Shown here: piece by piece, positions 27,066-36,486 of the stretch
Numbering within the stretch: the first letter of the stretch is position 1
Layout: each line of letters opens with the position of its first letter
NCBI GenBank assembly: GCA_947494095.1
Contig: CANLTI010000020.1
Location: 1 to 64,000, forward strand
Direction: 5' to 3'
Source of the DNA: an uncultured Pseudomonadales bacterium
GTDB taxonomy: Bacteria; Pseudomonadota; Gammaproteobacteria; Pseudomonadales; Cellvibrionaceae
DNA length: 64,000 nucleotides
Translations under genes and position numbers: made by a program
Notes under the pieces: model-generated
Databases searched by the model: none
What the model was told of the DNA's origin: nothing
Seen by the model: the letters and a program-made list of their open reading frames with translations, nothing else

Positions 27066-28073
27066 ATGATACCCCGAACACAGCAAGCTGCGTATCCCCC
27101 AAGCTGGCAAGATGAGTTAAAAAGCATTATTACCTGCCCTAAAGTACTTTTTGAAGCGCTCGAGCTCCCCCTTAGCGCCCTTCCCAGTGCGCAACAAGGC
27201 CATGCACTGTTTAAAGTACGCGTCACCTTGCCATACCTTAAAAGAATCAAAAAAGGCGACCTTAATGATCCGCTCCTTAAGCAAGTGCTCCCACTAGAGG
27301 CCGAACAGTCCTCACCCGAGTACTATAGCGATGACCCTCTGGCCGAATCGCACCACAACCCCGTCAAAGGCGTCATACATAAATACCACGGCCGCGTCCT
27401 CTTAATTGCCGCCAGCCAGTGCGCTATCAATTGCCGCTACTGCTTTAGGCGCAATTTTGACTACCAAGCCAACAGCCCAAGTCGCGCACAATGGCAAGAG
27501 TCGCTAGCGTATATTCGCCAAACGGCCAGTATTAACGAGGTCATTTTAAGTGGCGGCGACCCACTCGTATTAAGCGATTCAACGCTGAACTGGCTCATCG
27601 AGCAAATTGAACAAATACCACACATTACTCGCGTGCGAATACATACGCGCTTACCGGTTGTATTGCCCAGTCGCATCACGCCAGCACTCACCCGCTTAAT
27701 GCAGCGCTCTCGGCTTAATATGATTATGGTGATTCACTGCAACCACCCCAATGAAATTGATAACGATGTAATACAGGCCTTATCAGCAATCAAAAGCGCA
27801 GGCATCACACTGCTCAATCAAGCGGTGCTGCTGGCCGACATCAACAATAACGCCCAAACGCTTATTGCACTGAGCGAGCAACTCTTTGATGCCGGAGTAC
27901 TGCCTTACTATTTGCACCTTATGGACAAAGTCACAGGTGCAGCCCACTTTGCTATTACCGAAGACCAAGCCACCGCGCTACACCAACAGATGCAGGCCAA
28001 CCTACCGGGGTTTTTAGTCCCCAAGCTTGTGCGTGAAATTCCGCATCGCGCACATAAAACACTCATATTTTAG
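27066..28073 (+). CDS. epmB: EF-P beta-lysylation protein EpmB (lysine 2,3-aminomutase-like)
   Basis: A radical-SAM enzyme that isomerises L-lysine to beta-lysine for EF-P modification. The iron-sulfur motif C-x3-C-x2-C is CAINCRYC, with C119, C123 and C126. The family sequence VILSGGDPLVLSD and PLP-binding-type segments follow. The 335-residue length is right for EpmB rather than for the longer catabolic KamA. It shares a 39-base divergent promoter region with efp. EpmA is not in this window. Confidence 0.95.
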   Translation: MIPRTQQAAYPPSWQDELKSIITCPKVLFEALELPLSALPSAQQGHALFKVRVTLPYLKRIKKGDLNDPLLKQVLPLEAEQSSPEYYSDDPLAESHHNPVKGVIHKYHGRVLLIAASQCAINCRYCFRRNFDYQANSPSRAQWQESLAYIRQTASINEVILSGGDPLVLSDSTLNWLIEQIEQIPHITRVRIHTRLPVVLPSRITPALTRLMQRSRLNMIMVIHCNHPNEIDNDVIQALSAIKSAGITLLNQAVLLADINNNAQTLIALSEQLFDAGVLPYYLHLMDKVTGAAHFAITEDQATALHQQMQANLPGFLVPKLVREIPHRAHKTLIF

Positions 28074-28128
28074 TACCAAACTTTATAATTTTTTTAGTGC
28101 CAAACTTTATAATTTTTAGTGCCATTTA
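28071..28128 (+). repeat. Short direct repeats after epmB
   Basis: Units of 23-24 bases, TAGT(A/G)CCAAACTTTATAATTTTT, occur twice, followed by a partial third. The remainder of the gap to 28411 shows no gene. Confidence 0.6.
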
Positions 28129-28411
28129 TTGTGCTTTTTTATACTTAATTGCACTAAAAACACCACCGCGCGTATAATACAAGCACGACAAAACCGCCGC
28201 CGCATCATAGCGGTAAAAACAAGCAATGCACTCAACAAAGACAAGAACACGATACAAACGCTATACTAGCTGGTCAAATAGGCAGCAATACTTATAATAA
28301 AAGTACTAGCAGACCACGCCTTAATGAATGGAATCGTCACATAACACATCAAGGGGCTGCGATAAGCTTCACCTAGCAAGGTGCTCGCAGAAGACAATAA
28401 GGCCAAGTATC

Positions 28412-30088
28412 ATGAAAACTATAGACCTCGATCATATTTTTAATACTTTACGCTTAACCACACCAGATATCGACCTACTGGCCTTTTGTGGAGGCAATAA
28501 AACCAGTAAGGTCAATGCTTGGGTGAACAACCTAAAAACCACACAAACCATTAATACCTGCAGCCAGCTGTATCAGGCTATTGCGCAAATACTGCGGTTA
28601 AAAACAACAGCACCCGAGCGCAAGGCCATGCTAGATGAGCTTTTTTTAACCGCGTACACTAGCTGCCTAAGCCTTGGCAAAGAGTTTCTCAACCAACCGC
28701 TATTACTCCCTGAGCAGGCGCAAAAGTCGGCAATGCTTGGGCAGGCTATTTTAAAGTCACTGGCCGCGGGCTACTTGCTTTACTTACAAAAAATATGCAC
28801 CGAAAAAAAACACAAAGCCGCTCAGTTAACTCAGGCCGCAGAGGCCGCTCATAGCGCGTTACAATGCCTAGCGCTCATGCAGCTACGCAACCAACAACTC
28901 TACAGCCAAGCCACGCCTCTTATATGGCGCTACGCCAATGCACTTATCCAACTGGCCGATCACTTAAATATACGCGAAACCTTGGTTAAATCAGTATTGC
29001 CCGAATGCCAAGCATCTACACCCGACCACGCTTATTTACGCATGGTTGCTTTAGCCGGAGCGCAACTTAATCAATTAACGCAAATTGACATGCACAATGT
29101 ATTTAATGCGCTAGGGCCATGGTCAGCCACACTAAGGTTCTCTGACGAGCCCTCCACCTTTTGGGTCGATCTTCAGCAAGATGGCGCTCCACAGCCTCAA
29201 AAACGTAAGTCCGCCCCCGAGCACGGCAATATTATTCATATTGACTTTACCGCTCTCACCCAACAGCTGTCATACCTTATTGCTGGCGATAACCCCGCAA
29301 TTGGCCATGACACTCAAATGACGCTCCCCCCCGAAATCAACCTGCCGACCGCCATGCACCTTGAAGCCGCTTGGTCTCGCAGTAGCTTGCGCAGTGACGA
29401 GCGCCGCACCAGTGCGCACACAGCAGAAATCATCATCGGCTTTCAGCAGTGCCACAGCAAGCTGAGCGGGGTTGATGATTTTAGTGCTTTTTTGGGCGAC
29501 ACCATCGCGGCCCCCAAAAGCACCGGCATGCTCACCAACCTTATGGGAGCACTTACCCCTTCAGACAATACAAACACCAAAACAAGCGGCGCTTTTACCC
29601 CCTTAAAAGTCACTACACAAAACGTGAGCAAAGAAGGCTACTGCTTACTTTGGGAGGGCTCGCAAAGTGTGCGCATAAGTGCCGGCGATGTCGTGATTAT
29701 TCGCGAACACGCAAAGCGCGACTGGGGGGTTGGTGTTATTCGCTGGATCCGCCAACTTAAACAGCATTCGATATTGGGCGTTCAGCTCATCAATTCCAAG
29801 CCGCAAGCGGTGGGCGCATCATGTCACTACCAAGAAGGAGGTTACTCAGATTTTATGCGAGCTTTTTTATTGCCAAGCTTACACTCGCACCAAAACCCAA
29901 GCCTACTCACGGCCAATCTCTTATTTAACGAGCAAACAAAAGTCAAAATTAAAACCACCGCATCCAACCCGCCAGTACAAAGTAAAATACTGCACTGTCA
30001 AATCACGACGGGCAAAGTCAAGGTTTTTGAGCTACAAAAAGTCAGTCTATCCCCACAACAAAACAGCTCTCAGGTGCACGAACTTTAG
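28412..30088 (+). CDS. Hypothetical protein with a degenerate PilZ-like C-terminal region
   Basis: A 558-residue protein counting from the ATG of MKTIDLDHIF; an in-frame ATG 28 codons upstream gives an unconserved-looking leader. The N-terminal ~270 residues are all-helical and leucine/alanine-rich. The C-terminal part includes TQNVSKEGYCLLWEG, which fits the N-x-S-x-x-G half of the PilZ c-di-GMP motif, followed by strand-like segments (VVIIREHAKRDWGVGVIRWI). The usual upstream RxxxR motif is not obvious, so c-di-GMP binding is unproven. The gene is 225 bases upstream of fimX on the same strand, which suggests a role in c-di-GMP or type IV pilus regulation. Confidence 0.6.
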   Translation: MKTIDLDHIFNTLRLTTPDIDLLAFCGGNKTSKVNAWVNNLKTTQTINTCSQLYQAIAQILRLKTTAPERKAMLDELFLTAYTSCLSLGKEFLNQPLLLPEQAQKSAMLGQAILKSLAAGYLLYLQKICTEKKHKAAQLTQAAEAAHSALQCLALMQLRNQQLYSQATPLIWRYANALIQLADHLNIRETLVKSVLPECQASTPDHAYLRMVALAGAQLNQLTQIDMHNVFNALGPWSATLRFSDEPSTFWVDLQQDGAPQPQKRKSAPEHGNIIHIDFTALTQQLSYLIAGDNPAIGHDTQMTLPPEINLPTAMHLEAAWSRSSLRSDERRTSAHTAEIIIGFQQCHSKLSGVDDFSAFLGDTIAAPKSTGMLTNLMGALTPSDNTNTKTSGAFTPLKVTTQNVSKEGYCLLWEGSQSVRISAGDVVIIREHAKRDWGVGVIRWIRQLKQHSILGVQLINSKPQAVGASCHYQEGGYSDFMRAFLLPSLHSHQNPSLLTANLLFNEQTKVKIKTTASNPPVQSKILHCQITTGKVKVFELQKVSLSPQQNSSQVHEL

Positions 30089-30313
30089 CAAAAGCATGCA
30101 TTCATACCCAAGATACGACCTTTGGGCTGGCCGCAGGCCTGTCAATTGAGTAAACTCTGTGTATAGCAAGATACCAATAGCGCAAAATTAAGTGGGCAGA
30201 ATGAGCCATTGTGCCCAATAATAAATAGGCCATTGCCTCAGCCCACACTGATACAACACACTCATGCGTAACACTGGAATACTCCACCACGCAAACAAAT
30301 AAAGTAGAGCGGA

Positions 30314-32419
30314 ATGAACGCCAACAACCCGATCCGATTATTGATATTGAATGACTCGCGTGACGAGGCCAACCGCCTTGTTAGCATGTTGAGCAATGCC
30401 GGCAAAACCACTGATGCGCAGCATGTTGAGAGTTTAGAAGCCTTAACCAAAGTCCTGCAAGAGCGCAGCTGGGACCTTCTGATTGGCCACGTAGATACCA
30501 CCAACCTAACCCCCGAGGCCGCAAGAAAACAAATCCGCAAGCACAACAAAGATGTTCCGATGATTATGCTGACCGAAGAAGAAGGCAGCTTACCCATCGT
30601 AGATGGCCTCAAAAAAGGGGCTGCCGATGTCTTGATGATCGATGAAGATCAACATCTTTTGCAAGTGATTACGCGCGAGCTCAGCAACCGAGAGTACCGC
30701 AGCCAAAGTCGCTATGCCCAGCGCAAGCTTAAAGAGGTTGAGCGCCGAAACCAGCAACTGCTCGACAGCTCCAAAGATGCTATTGCCTTTGTTGAAGACG
30801 GTATGTTTTTGTATGCCAACGATAGCTTTGCCGAGCTACTAGGCTACACGAGCGGGCAAGATGACCTTGAGTGTACGCCCATCATTGATGTGATTGCCCC
30901 TTGCGATCAAGACATGCTCAAAGACTTTTTAAAAGATGTGACCAGCAAAGGCAACATGCTCGATACGCAAGTTTTAGCGTTTCAGGTGATTAACGAAAAC
31001 GGCGAAAACAAAACGCTCAATGTCGATATTAGCCTCGCCAACTACGATGACGAAACCTGTATTCAGCTACTGGTGCCTGGCGTCGGTACCAGCGCTGCCG
31101 CCAGCCATACCAATACCGATACACCCGTTGCCGCCGCCAATAAAAACGCCGACAACAACGGGTTAATTGACCGCAATAGCTTTATCGAAAAACTTCATCG
31201 CGCCTTAGATGTTGCCGCCGAGTCAGAAAGCACCGGCGCAGTTATTCATATTGACATCAAAGACTTTTTACCTACTGTGGTTAACAAAGTCGGTGCGCTG
31301 GCCGCCGATCGTGTTTTAAAGAGCATTGCCACACACTTAAAAAGTATTTACCCCAGCAATGCTACCGCCTGCCAGTTTGGCGCCAGTGCGTTTTTAGTTT
31401 TATTGCCTAGCACCCAGGCGAGCGAAGCGCTAGAAGCTGCGCAAACGCTGTGCGCAAGATTACGTGAGTTTTATGTCGATATTGACGGTTCAAGCTTGCA
31501 GTTTCAGTATTTTGTCGGTGCTGGGTTATTCAGCGAAACCACAACAACCCCCGATACTCCCATTGTTCACGCACTAAAAGCCTGTACCCTAGCGCGCAAA
31601 GACGAAACCAAATTAGCCGAGCTTTACGAGCCGCCAGCCGATGAAGGCGAAGCCTCTACCCGCAGCGATAAAGACATTGGTAGACTGATTCAAAAAGCCC
31701 TAGATAACGGGCGCTTTAAGTTGCTGTTCCAACCCATCTTAAGCTTAAGAGGCTCAACCCAAGAGCATTACGAAGTGCTGATGCGCATGCTCGATAGCAA
31801 GGGCAATGAAATCACCCCTGATGAATTTTTGAGCATTGCCGACAACCTAGGCTTAACAGCCAAGCTCGATCGCTGGGTTATTTTAGAGGCACTCAAAACG
31901 CTGTCATCACACCGCGCGGTGGGCCACAACACCCGCTTAATTATCAATTTAAGCCCCGCATCTATCAAAGATAAAACGCTCCCCGATTGGCTAGCGCTAG
32001 CATTTAAGGCCAGTAAACTCCCCAGCGATAGCTTGGTGTTTCAGTTGGGTGAACCAGAAGTCAACGATCACATCACACAAGCCAAAACGCTCACAGAAAA
32101 GCTCACCCACCTCGGTAGTGCCGTATGTATTAGCCGCTTTGGCTGCAGTGTTAACCCGTTTAATGCACTCCAGCATGTTCCCGCTAAGTATATAAAAATA
32201 GATGGCTCCTTCACGCATGGACTGCAAAGCGGTGCACCCGAGAAGTTTAGCGAGCTGGTCACCGAGCTGCACACGCTCGAAAAGGTCACGATTGTGCCCT
32301 TTGTTGAGAACGCCAGCGTGCTCTCGAAACTCTGGCAATCGGGCGTGCATTACATTCAAGGCTATTACTTACAGGCACCCACTGCCAGCATGGATTACGA
32401 ATTTGAGGGTGATAATTAA
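30314..32419 (+). CDS. fimX: FimX-like degenerate GGDEF/EAL c-di-GMP effector
   Basis: FimX is a polar c-di-GMP-binding protein that promotes type IV pilus assembly and twitching. The 701-residue protein has the same order: a receiver-like domain (1-125, starting IRLLILNDSRDEANRLVSML), a PAS domain (about 150-255, LLDSSKDAIAFVEDGMFLYA), a GGDEF-like domain (about 285-440) and an EAL-like domain (about 450-690). The GGDEF signature is replaced by FGASAF and the EAL signature reads EVL (HYEVLMRM). That matches known FimX, which lacks cyclase activity and binds c-di-GMP through its EAL domain. Confidence 0.88.
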   Translation: MNANNPIRLLILNDSRDEANRLVSMLSNAGKTTDAQHVESLEALTKVLQERSWDLLIGHVDTTNLTPEAARKQIRKHNKDVPMIMLTEEEGSLPIVDGLKKGAADVLMIDEDQHLLQVITRELSNREYRSQSRYAQRKLKEVERRNQQLLDSSKDAIAFVEDGMFLYANDSFAELLGYTSGQDDLECTPIIDVIAPCDQDMLKDFLKDVTSKGNMLDTQVLAFQVINENGENKTLNVDISLANYDDETCIQLLVPGVGTSAAASHTNTDTPVAAANKNADNNGLIDRNSFIEKLHRALDVAAESESTGAVIHIDIKDFLPTVVNKVGALAADRVLKSIATHLKSIYPSNATACQFGASAFLVLLPSTQASEALEAAQTLCARLREFYVDIDGSSLQFQYFVGAGLFSETTTTPDTPIVHALKACTLARKDETKLAELYEPPADEGEASTRSDKDIGRLIQKALDNGRFKLLFQPILSLRGSTQEHYEVLMRMLDSKGNEITPDEFLSIADNLGLTAKLDRWVILEALKTLSSHRAVGHNTRLIINLSPASIKDKTLPDWLALAFKASKLPSDSLVFQLGEPEVNDHITQAKTLTEKLTHLGSAVCISRFGCSVNPFNALQHVPAKYIKIDGSFTHGLQSGAPEKFSELVTELHTLEKVTIVPFVENASVLSKLWQSGVHYIQGYYLQAPTASMDYEFEGDN

Positions 32420-32492
32420 GGGCTGACAGATACAGTTATTTAGGTCGGTTGTACTCAGCAAAGAGCACAACCGACCTACAAATAAGCCCTTA
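32417..32492. repeat. Nested inverted repeat after fimX
   Basis: The inner arms TAGGTCGGTTGT (32441-32452) and ACAACCGACCTA (32467-32478) are perfect. The outer arms TAAGGGCT (32417-32424) and AGCCCTTA (32485-32492) are also perfect. There is no T-run. It may be a terminator-like or a small mobile hairpin. Confidence 0.7.
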
Positions 32493-32591
32493 GCGACCCC
32501 AGCTAAACCCGCTTAACACTGCAAGGCTTGATCACCGCCAGCAATATGAGTTTTGGGTGGCATGTGGCGACGCTTACATGAGAGGTCATGC

Positions 32592-33596
32592 TTAGCGTAT
32601 CGCATCTTCATTTTTATTTTTGAGTGTAGGAATTTGCTGCTGTAAGCTTTCAAATAAAGCTTCAAATTGCGCGCCTTCAAAGGCTTTTAAGCGCGTAAAT
32701 TGCTCCTCACCTAAAAAAGCCGCGCTGTCACTTAAATACGCGCGCTTATAGGCCTGCAAAGCATTGTTTAACGCCTGCTGATAATGCGTACCACGCCCTT
32801 CTTGTGCAGCTATGCCGGCACGGGTATCGCTATTAACGCTTGCGTTGACATTGATATTACTATTCGCACTGTTGCTAATACTGTTGCTGCTGGCCACCAA
32901 ACCCGCCACAGTGCGCTCAAACTCACGCTGATGAGTCAATTTACTGAGTAATAACTGGCTTTGCTGATCGGTGCTTAAAGCACTAGCCCCCTCTAAGCCT
33001 TGCTGCAATTGAGATAACTGGTATTGCGCAAAATCAGAGTCCTTTAACAGCGTATATTTTTCGCTATCGTCATCCCCCAATATGTTGTGGATCTGCGTAT
33101 CTAGAGCCGTTAACGCCTCTTGCTGCTCAATAATCAGCGAGTCTACCTGCTCTTGGCTAGCGTAGTAATCCTGCACCGGAGCATTTAACAACGCCTCTCT
33201 TTGCATAAACAGGGCTATCAAGGTCTCGGCATCCTTAGGTGCCAAAGTGAGCGCTTGCAGCAATAACTGATATTTTTGTAAAACGATGCGCTGACCCTGC
33301 TCGGCACTCATCACCGGCTGGACATCAATATTGGCATCACGCTCATTAATGTAAGGCGCGCACATAGTGGCCATAGCCACCTCATCAAGCTGTGCGGCTG
33401 CAGGCGCCACTGGGCTCGGCGGGCAAGTCGCCTGCGGAATCAATACTGTCGCTGTCTCGGTCAACTCTAGCTGCATTATTTGGCGCTCAAGTTGACGAAC
33501 CTTAAAGCGTAAAGTTTTATTTTGTTCCAACCAAAAAGCTGCGACAACCGAGCACACCACCACCGCGCAGGCTAATAACCCGACTGCGCTTTTCAC
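32592..33596 (-). CDS. Hypothetical membrane-anchored coiled-coil protein
   Basis: The 334-residue protein has an N-terminal membrane segment (VGLLACAVVVCSVVAAFWLE). A predicted coiled coil follows directly (LRFKVRQLERQIMQLELTE), and then Gln/Leu/Ala-rich helices to the end. A Ser/Asn repeat (SNSISNSANSNINVNASVNS) sits near residue 240. The topology suggests an inner-membrane protein with a periplasmic helical body. No family is recognised. It is convergent with fimX. Confidence 0.6.
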   Translation of the reverse strand: MKSAVGLLACAVVVCSVVAAFWLEQNKTLRFKVRQLERQIMQLELTETATVLIPQATCPPSPVAPAAAQLDEVAMATMCAPYINERDANIDVQPVMSAEQGQRIVLQKYQLLLQALTLAPKDAETLIALFMQREALLNAPVQDYYASQEQVDSLIIEQQEALTALDTQIHNILGDDDSEKYTLLKDSDFAQYQLSQLQQGLEGASALSTDQQSQLLLSKLTHQREFERTVAGLVASSNSISNSANSNINVNASVNSDTRAGIAAQEGRGTHYQQALNNALQAYKRAYLSDSAAFLGEEQFTRLKAFEGAQFEALFESLQQQIPTLKNKNEDAIR

Positions 33597-33708
33597 CGAT
33601 TACACCTACAAGCCATTAAATACTACCTTTTTACTGATGGTTAACCTGCCGACACTATTCACGGCCATACCGCTTTCTGTGAGAGTCTATTCGCTAGATT
33701 CTATGATC

Positions 33709-33792
33709 CTACTACTCAGCCAAACTAACAAAACCCTCTTATATAGCGTGCTGATTCATTAGTGCCCGATTTCGGTATCTCTGAATAATTAC
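33709..33792. repeat. GTAACTATTCAG-family element, short deletion copy
   Basis: An 84-bp copy with ends CTACTACTCAG and CTGAATAATTAC. It is flanked by CTATGATC (33701-33708) and CTATGATT (33793-33800), a 7/8 match to a target duplication. Confidence 0.65.
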
Positions 33793-33924
33793 CTATGATT
33801 AAGCTCCATTGCAAACCCTTCTGCCACATAATAATAGCTCAACACAGCCTTTCTCCTTAAGCCCCTATGATAATTCTCTCTATTTATTGTGCAGGCATGC
33901 TAGAAGTCATCCGGAGTCACTCAG

Positions 33925-33993
33925 CTTAAACAAGAACTTAAACAAGAACTTAAACAAGAACTTAAACAAGAACTTAAACAAGAACTTAAACAA
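33925..33993. repeat. 12-bp tandem repeat
   Basis: CTTAAACAAGAA is repeated five times plus a partial unit. The surrounding region 33597-35079 has no gene and is filled by repeats and the porin promoter. Confidence 0.85.
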
Positions 33994-34160
33994 TAGTTGC
34001 ACTTAAACTTAAGCCGCAATCACTCATTTAACCCAGATTACACCGACTATACGCGATCTCGGCACTTCATTCAGCGACAAAGCGCGCAGCTTCAGCCTAC
34101 ACAGATTTTAGACTTTCGAAGGGGCGTAGCCTGGCATGTAACGCTTTAAGCAACGCATCG

Positions 34161-34247
34161 AGACCCTTATTAGACCCTTATTAGACCCTTATTAGACCTA
34201 TTAGACCTTATGAGACCTTATGAGACCTTATGAGACCCTTATTAGAC
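34161..34247. repeat. Tandem repeat of AGACC(C)TTAT(T/G)
   Basis: About eight imperfect units of 10-12 bases (AGACCCTTATT, then AGACCTTATG). They sit inside an inverted copy of the element seen at 25045-25206. Confidence 0.8.
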
Positions 34248-34254
34248 ATTGCAG

Positions 34255-34322
34255 GAGCATAACGTCGAGCAGAGGCAGTAGAAAGCACGTTTTATTGGAT
34301 CATATATTTTCTCCTCGCCCCT
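34255..34322. repeat. Inverted partial copy of the zapE-adjacent element
   Basis: The reverse complement of this segment matches 25046-25105 closely, including GATCCAATAAWACGTGCTTT. A second matching block lies at about 34117-34150, so the copy is split by the tandem repeat. Confidence 0.6.
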
Positions 34323-34647
34323 AAACTCCAGAAAATAACTACTGTGCAACAGTCATACTCAGCGCAACCCATTCATCTACACGCCACAAAACTGTGCATT
34401 TTAAGGCTTAATAATGGCGCAACACAAATAAGGGGACAATAGTTTACGCCCCAAAAAAGACTAATCCCTTGGCATAAAGGTGCAAAACAATGCACAAATA
34501 TTTTACTCTGTGGCCATTAATTACCAAAAAAAGCGACACAGTCACAAGCACGCAACTTAAGAGACTGCCATTTAAGGCACTCTTTAAGCAATTTTTTAAA
34601 AAAATAGTCGCGACTCAAAGATGCTAAAGCTCGATGCTAATAAATTA

Positions 34648-34830
34648 GTAACTATTCAGTCAAGTTAACAAATCCCTCTTGCATCTTGGCAAGGTGCTGA
34701 TGGGCTTTATGCTCTTGCAAAGTCTAATCTTACCTATCCCTATGCCGGTGCACGGCCTAAACCTTGCTTCCCTGCAAGGCCCAGCGCTTAGATACCCAGA
34801 AAATAACCCATCAGTACTCTATCAAGAAGG
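34648..34830. repeat. One-ended GTAACTATTCAG-family element with inverted internal halves
   Basis: The left end GTAACTATTCAG is perfect at 34648-34659 but no matching right end is seen. The right part (about 34770-34820) resembles an inverted copy of the left interior (ACCCATCAGTAC against GTGCTGATGGG). It is probably a rearranged element. Confidence 0.5.
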
Positions 34831-34869
34831 GCTTATTAGTTTCACTTAATCATTATAAAAAATAAAAAC

Positions 34870-34885
34870 TGGCAAGCTCTTTGCG
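34870..34885 (+). promoter_or_regulatory. Sigma-54 (-24/-12) promoter of the porin gene
   Basis: TGGCAAGCTCTTTGCG matches TGGCACG-N4-TTGCW, with the GG and GC dinucleotides at the required 12-base spacing. Transcription would start near 34896 and give a leader of about 185 bases that contains GGCAT/ATGCC and other small hairpins. No enhancer site is identified. Confidence 0.6.
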
Positions 34886-35079
34886 ATACCTACAGCGATA
34901 CTTTTAATACACAGCCCTGGGTGAGTAGATCTCATGTGAGGTTATTCACATAACGTGGGCATTAAAATGCCGAGCATTTCAACAAAGGCAAGCGCCAACG
35001 GGAAGTACAAATTACCGCTTCACCTAAATCACAATACATACCGACAAAACAGAATATCACTTGATCTGGAGCCCGATCC

Positions 35080-36288
35080 ATGAAGACCCTTTACCCATTA
35101 ACACTCAGCGCGGCTATTAGCAGTGCGTGCATCATGCCAGCTACGGCTCAAAATGCAGCGTCTATTAGACAAGCACTTAAAGACGGTAATGTAGAGCTGA
35201 GCTTTCGTATGCGTTACGAAGATGTTACCGCAACCAACTTCGGCGCCCAAGATAGCACCGCAGACTTATTATCACTTAAAACTCGCCTTAGCTACACCTC
35301 CAAATCTTTTAACGGCTGGGGCCTCGGCATAGAAATGGATGACGTCACTCATATAACAGATTTCAAACCGCAAGGTGTTGGTATTGGCGATCCAGAAGGT
35401 ACCGAAGTCAATCAATACTTTGTGTCGTATAAGGCCGGCAATACGACTGCAAAAATGGGGCGCAACCGCATACTGCTCGATAACCAGCGATTTGTTGGCG
35501 GCGTAGGCTTTCGCCAAAACGAGCAAACCTATGATTCATTCCGCATAGAAAGCAAAGACATTAAAAACCTTACAATATTTGGCTCGTATATTACCTCGGT
35601 TAAACGTATTTTTGGCGAGCAAGATCCAAGAGGCGAGCACGACAATCAAAGTATTTTATTAAATGCTAAATATGTTTTTAACCCCGCCATTAACTTCACG
35701 GGGTATTATTATGATATTGATAACTTATCTGCGCCTGCCCTTTCTAACGCTACTTTAGGTGTGCGCGCAACAGGTAAAGTTGCAGCATTTTCTTATGAGG
35801 CCGAGCTAGCAACACAATCAGAATCAGGAGATAACAACAATCGATATTCCGCAGGCTATATAGGGCTAAATGCCTCATACCGCATTAAACCTCTTACTTT
35901 TAATTTAGGTTATGAAAGCCTAGAAACAGACAGCGATAAGGGGCGCTTTATCACGCCTTTTGCCACTTTACATAAATTTCAAGGGTGGACAGATGTATTT
36001 TTAGGTGGTGGTACAGGTAACGTCGAAGGCGGTATTAACGATCTTTATTTTAAAATTTCGGGTAAAGCGGGTGCTGTTAATCTGGCCATTGCCTATCATC
36101 AATTTGATGTTAATGATTCAACGCAGACAGGTTTTGATCGCTTTGGTAGCGAATTAGGTTTTGTAATGGCGGGTAAAATTAATAATATCGGGCTATCACT
36201 CAAGTATGCACAATTCTCTGCAGATGAAAACGCTACAGCCTTTAGAGATACCGGTAAACTTTGGCTAACAGCCGACACTAAATTTTAG
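35080..36288 (+). CDS. Outer-membrane porin of the alginate-export-like family
   Basis: The 402-residue protein has a Sec signal peptide (MKTLYPLTLSAAISSACIMPATA). The mature part is an amphipathic-strand beta barrel: it begins with VELSFRMRYEDVT and LKTRLSYTSKSF and ends in aromatic LTADTKF. The early ...SLKTRLSYTSKSFNG... and KMGRNRILLDNQRFVGG segments are typical of alginate-export/OprD-like porins. The substrate cannot be read from the sequence. The sigma-54 promoter suggests control by nitrogen or another enhancer-dependent signal. GGAG lies about nine bases before the ATG. A mobile repeat begins eight bases after the stop. Confidence 0.78.
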   Translation: MKTLYPLTLSAAISSACIMPATAQNAASIRQALKDGNVELSFRMRYEDVTATNFGAQDSTADLLSLKTRLSYTSKSFNGWGLGIEMDDVTHITDFKPQGVGIGDPEGTEVNQYFVSYKAGNTTAKMGRNRILLDNQRFVGGVGFRQNEQTYDSFRIESKDIKNLTIFGSYITSVKRIFGEQDPRGEHDNQSILLNAKYVFNPAINFTGYYYDIDNLSAPALSNATLGVRATGKVAAFSYEAELATQSESGDNNNRYSAGYIGLNASYRIKPLTFNLGYESLETDSDKGRFITPFATLHKFQGWTDVFLGGGTGNVEGGINDLYFKISGKAGAVNLAIAYHQFDVNDSTQTGFDRFGSELGFVMAGKINNIGLSLKYAQFSADENATAFRDTGKLWLTADTKF

Positions 36289-36295
36289 ATATTTT

Positions 36296-36416
36296 GTAAC
36301 TATTCAGCCAAGCTAAAAAACTCTATTAACAAGGTACTGATGGATTGTTTTCTGGGTATTAAGTGACCCAGTGAATGATTCATTCGTGACCGATTTTAGC
36401 ACCTGTGAATAATTAC
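36296..36416. repeat. GTAACTATTCAG-family element, 121 bp
   Basis: The ends are GTAACTATTCAG and GTGAATAATTAC (two mismatches to the inverted end). It is flanked by GATATTTT (36288-36295) and GATATCTT (36417-36424), a 7/8 match. Confidence 0.75.
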
Positions 36417-36486
36417 GATATCTTATACTAAGCATAGCTAGCGAGCATCATTCGCTCCCTCCACATTACATAATGTGGTGCGTCAA

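Noticed and set aside
27066..28073. KamA-type catabolic lysine 2,3-aminomutase
   Set aside because: The length of 335 residues and the position divergent from efp indicate EpmB instead.
33809..34247. CRISPR array or coding frame with Lys-Asn-Leu repeats
   Set aside because: These are simple 10-12 base tandem repeats without spacers; the frame is only the repeat translated.
34896..35079. ANTAR-target or riboswitch in the porin leader
   Set aside because: Small hairpins exist, but I could not find the paired hexaloop pattern or any known riboswitch core.
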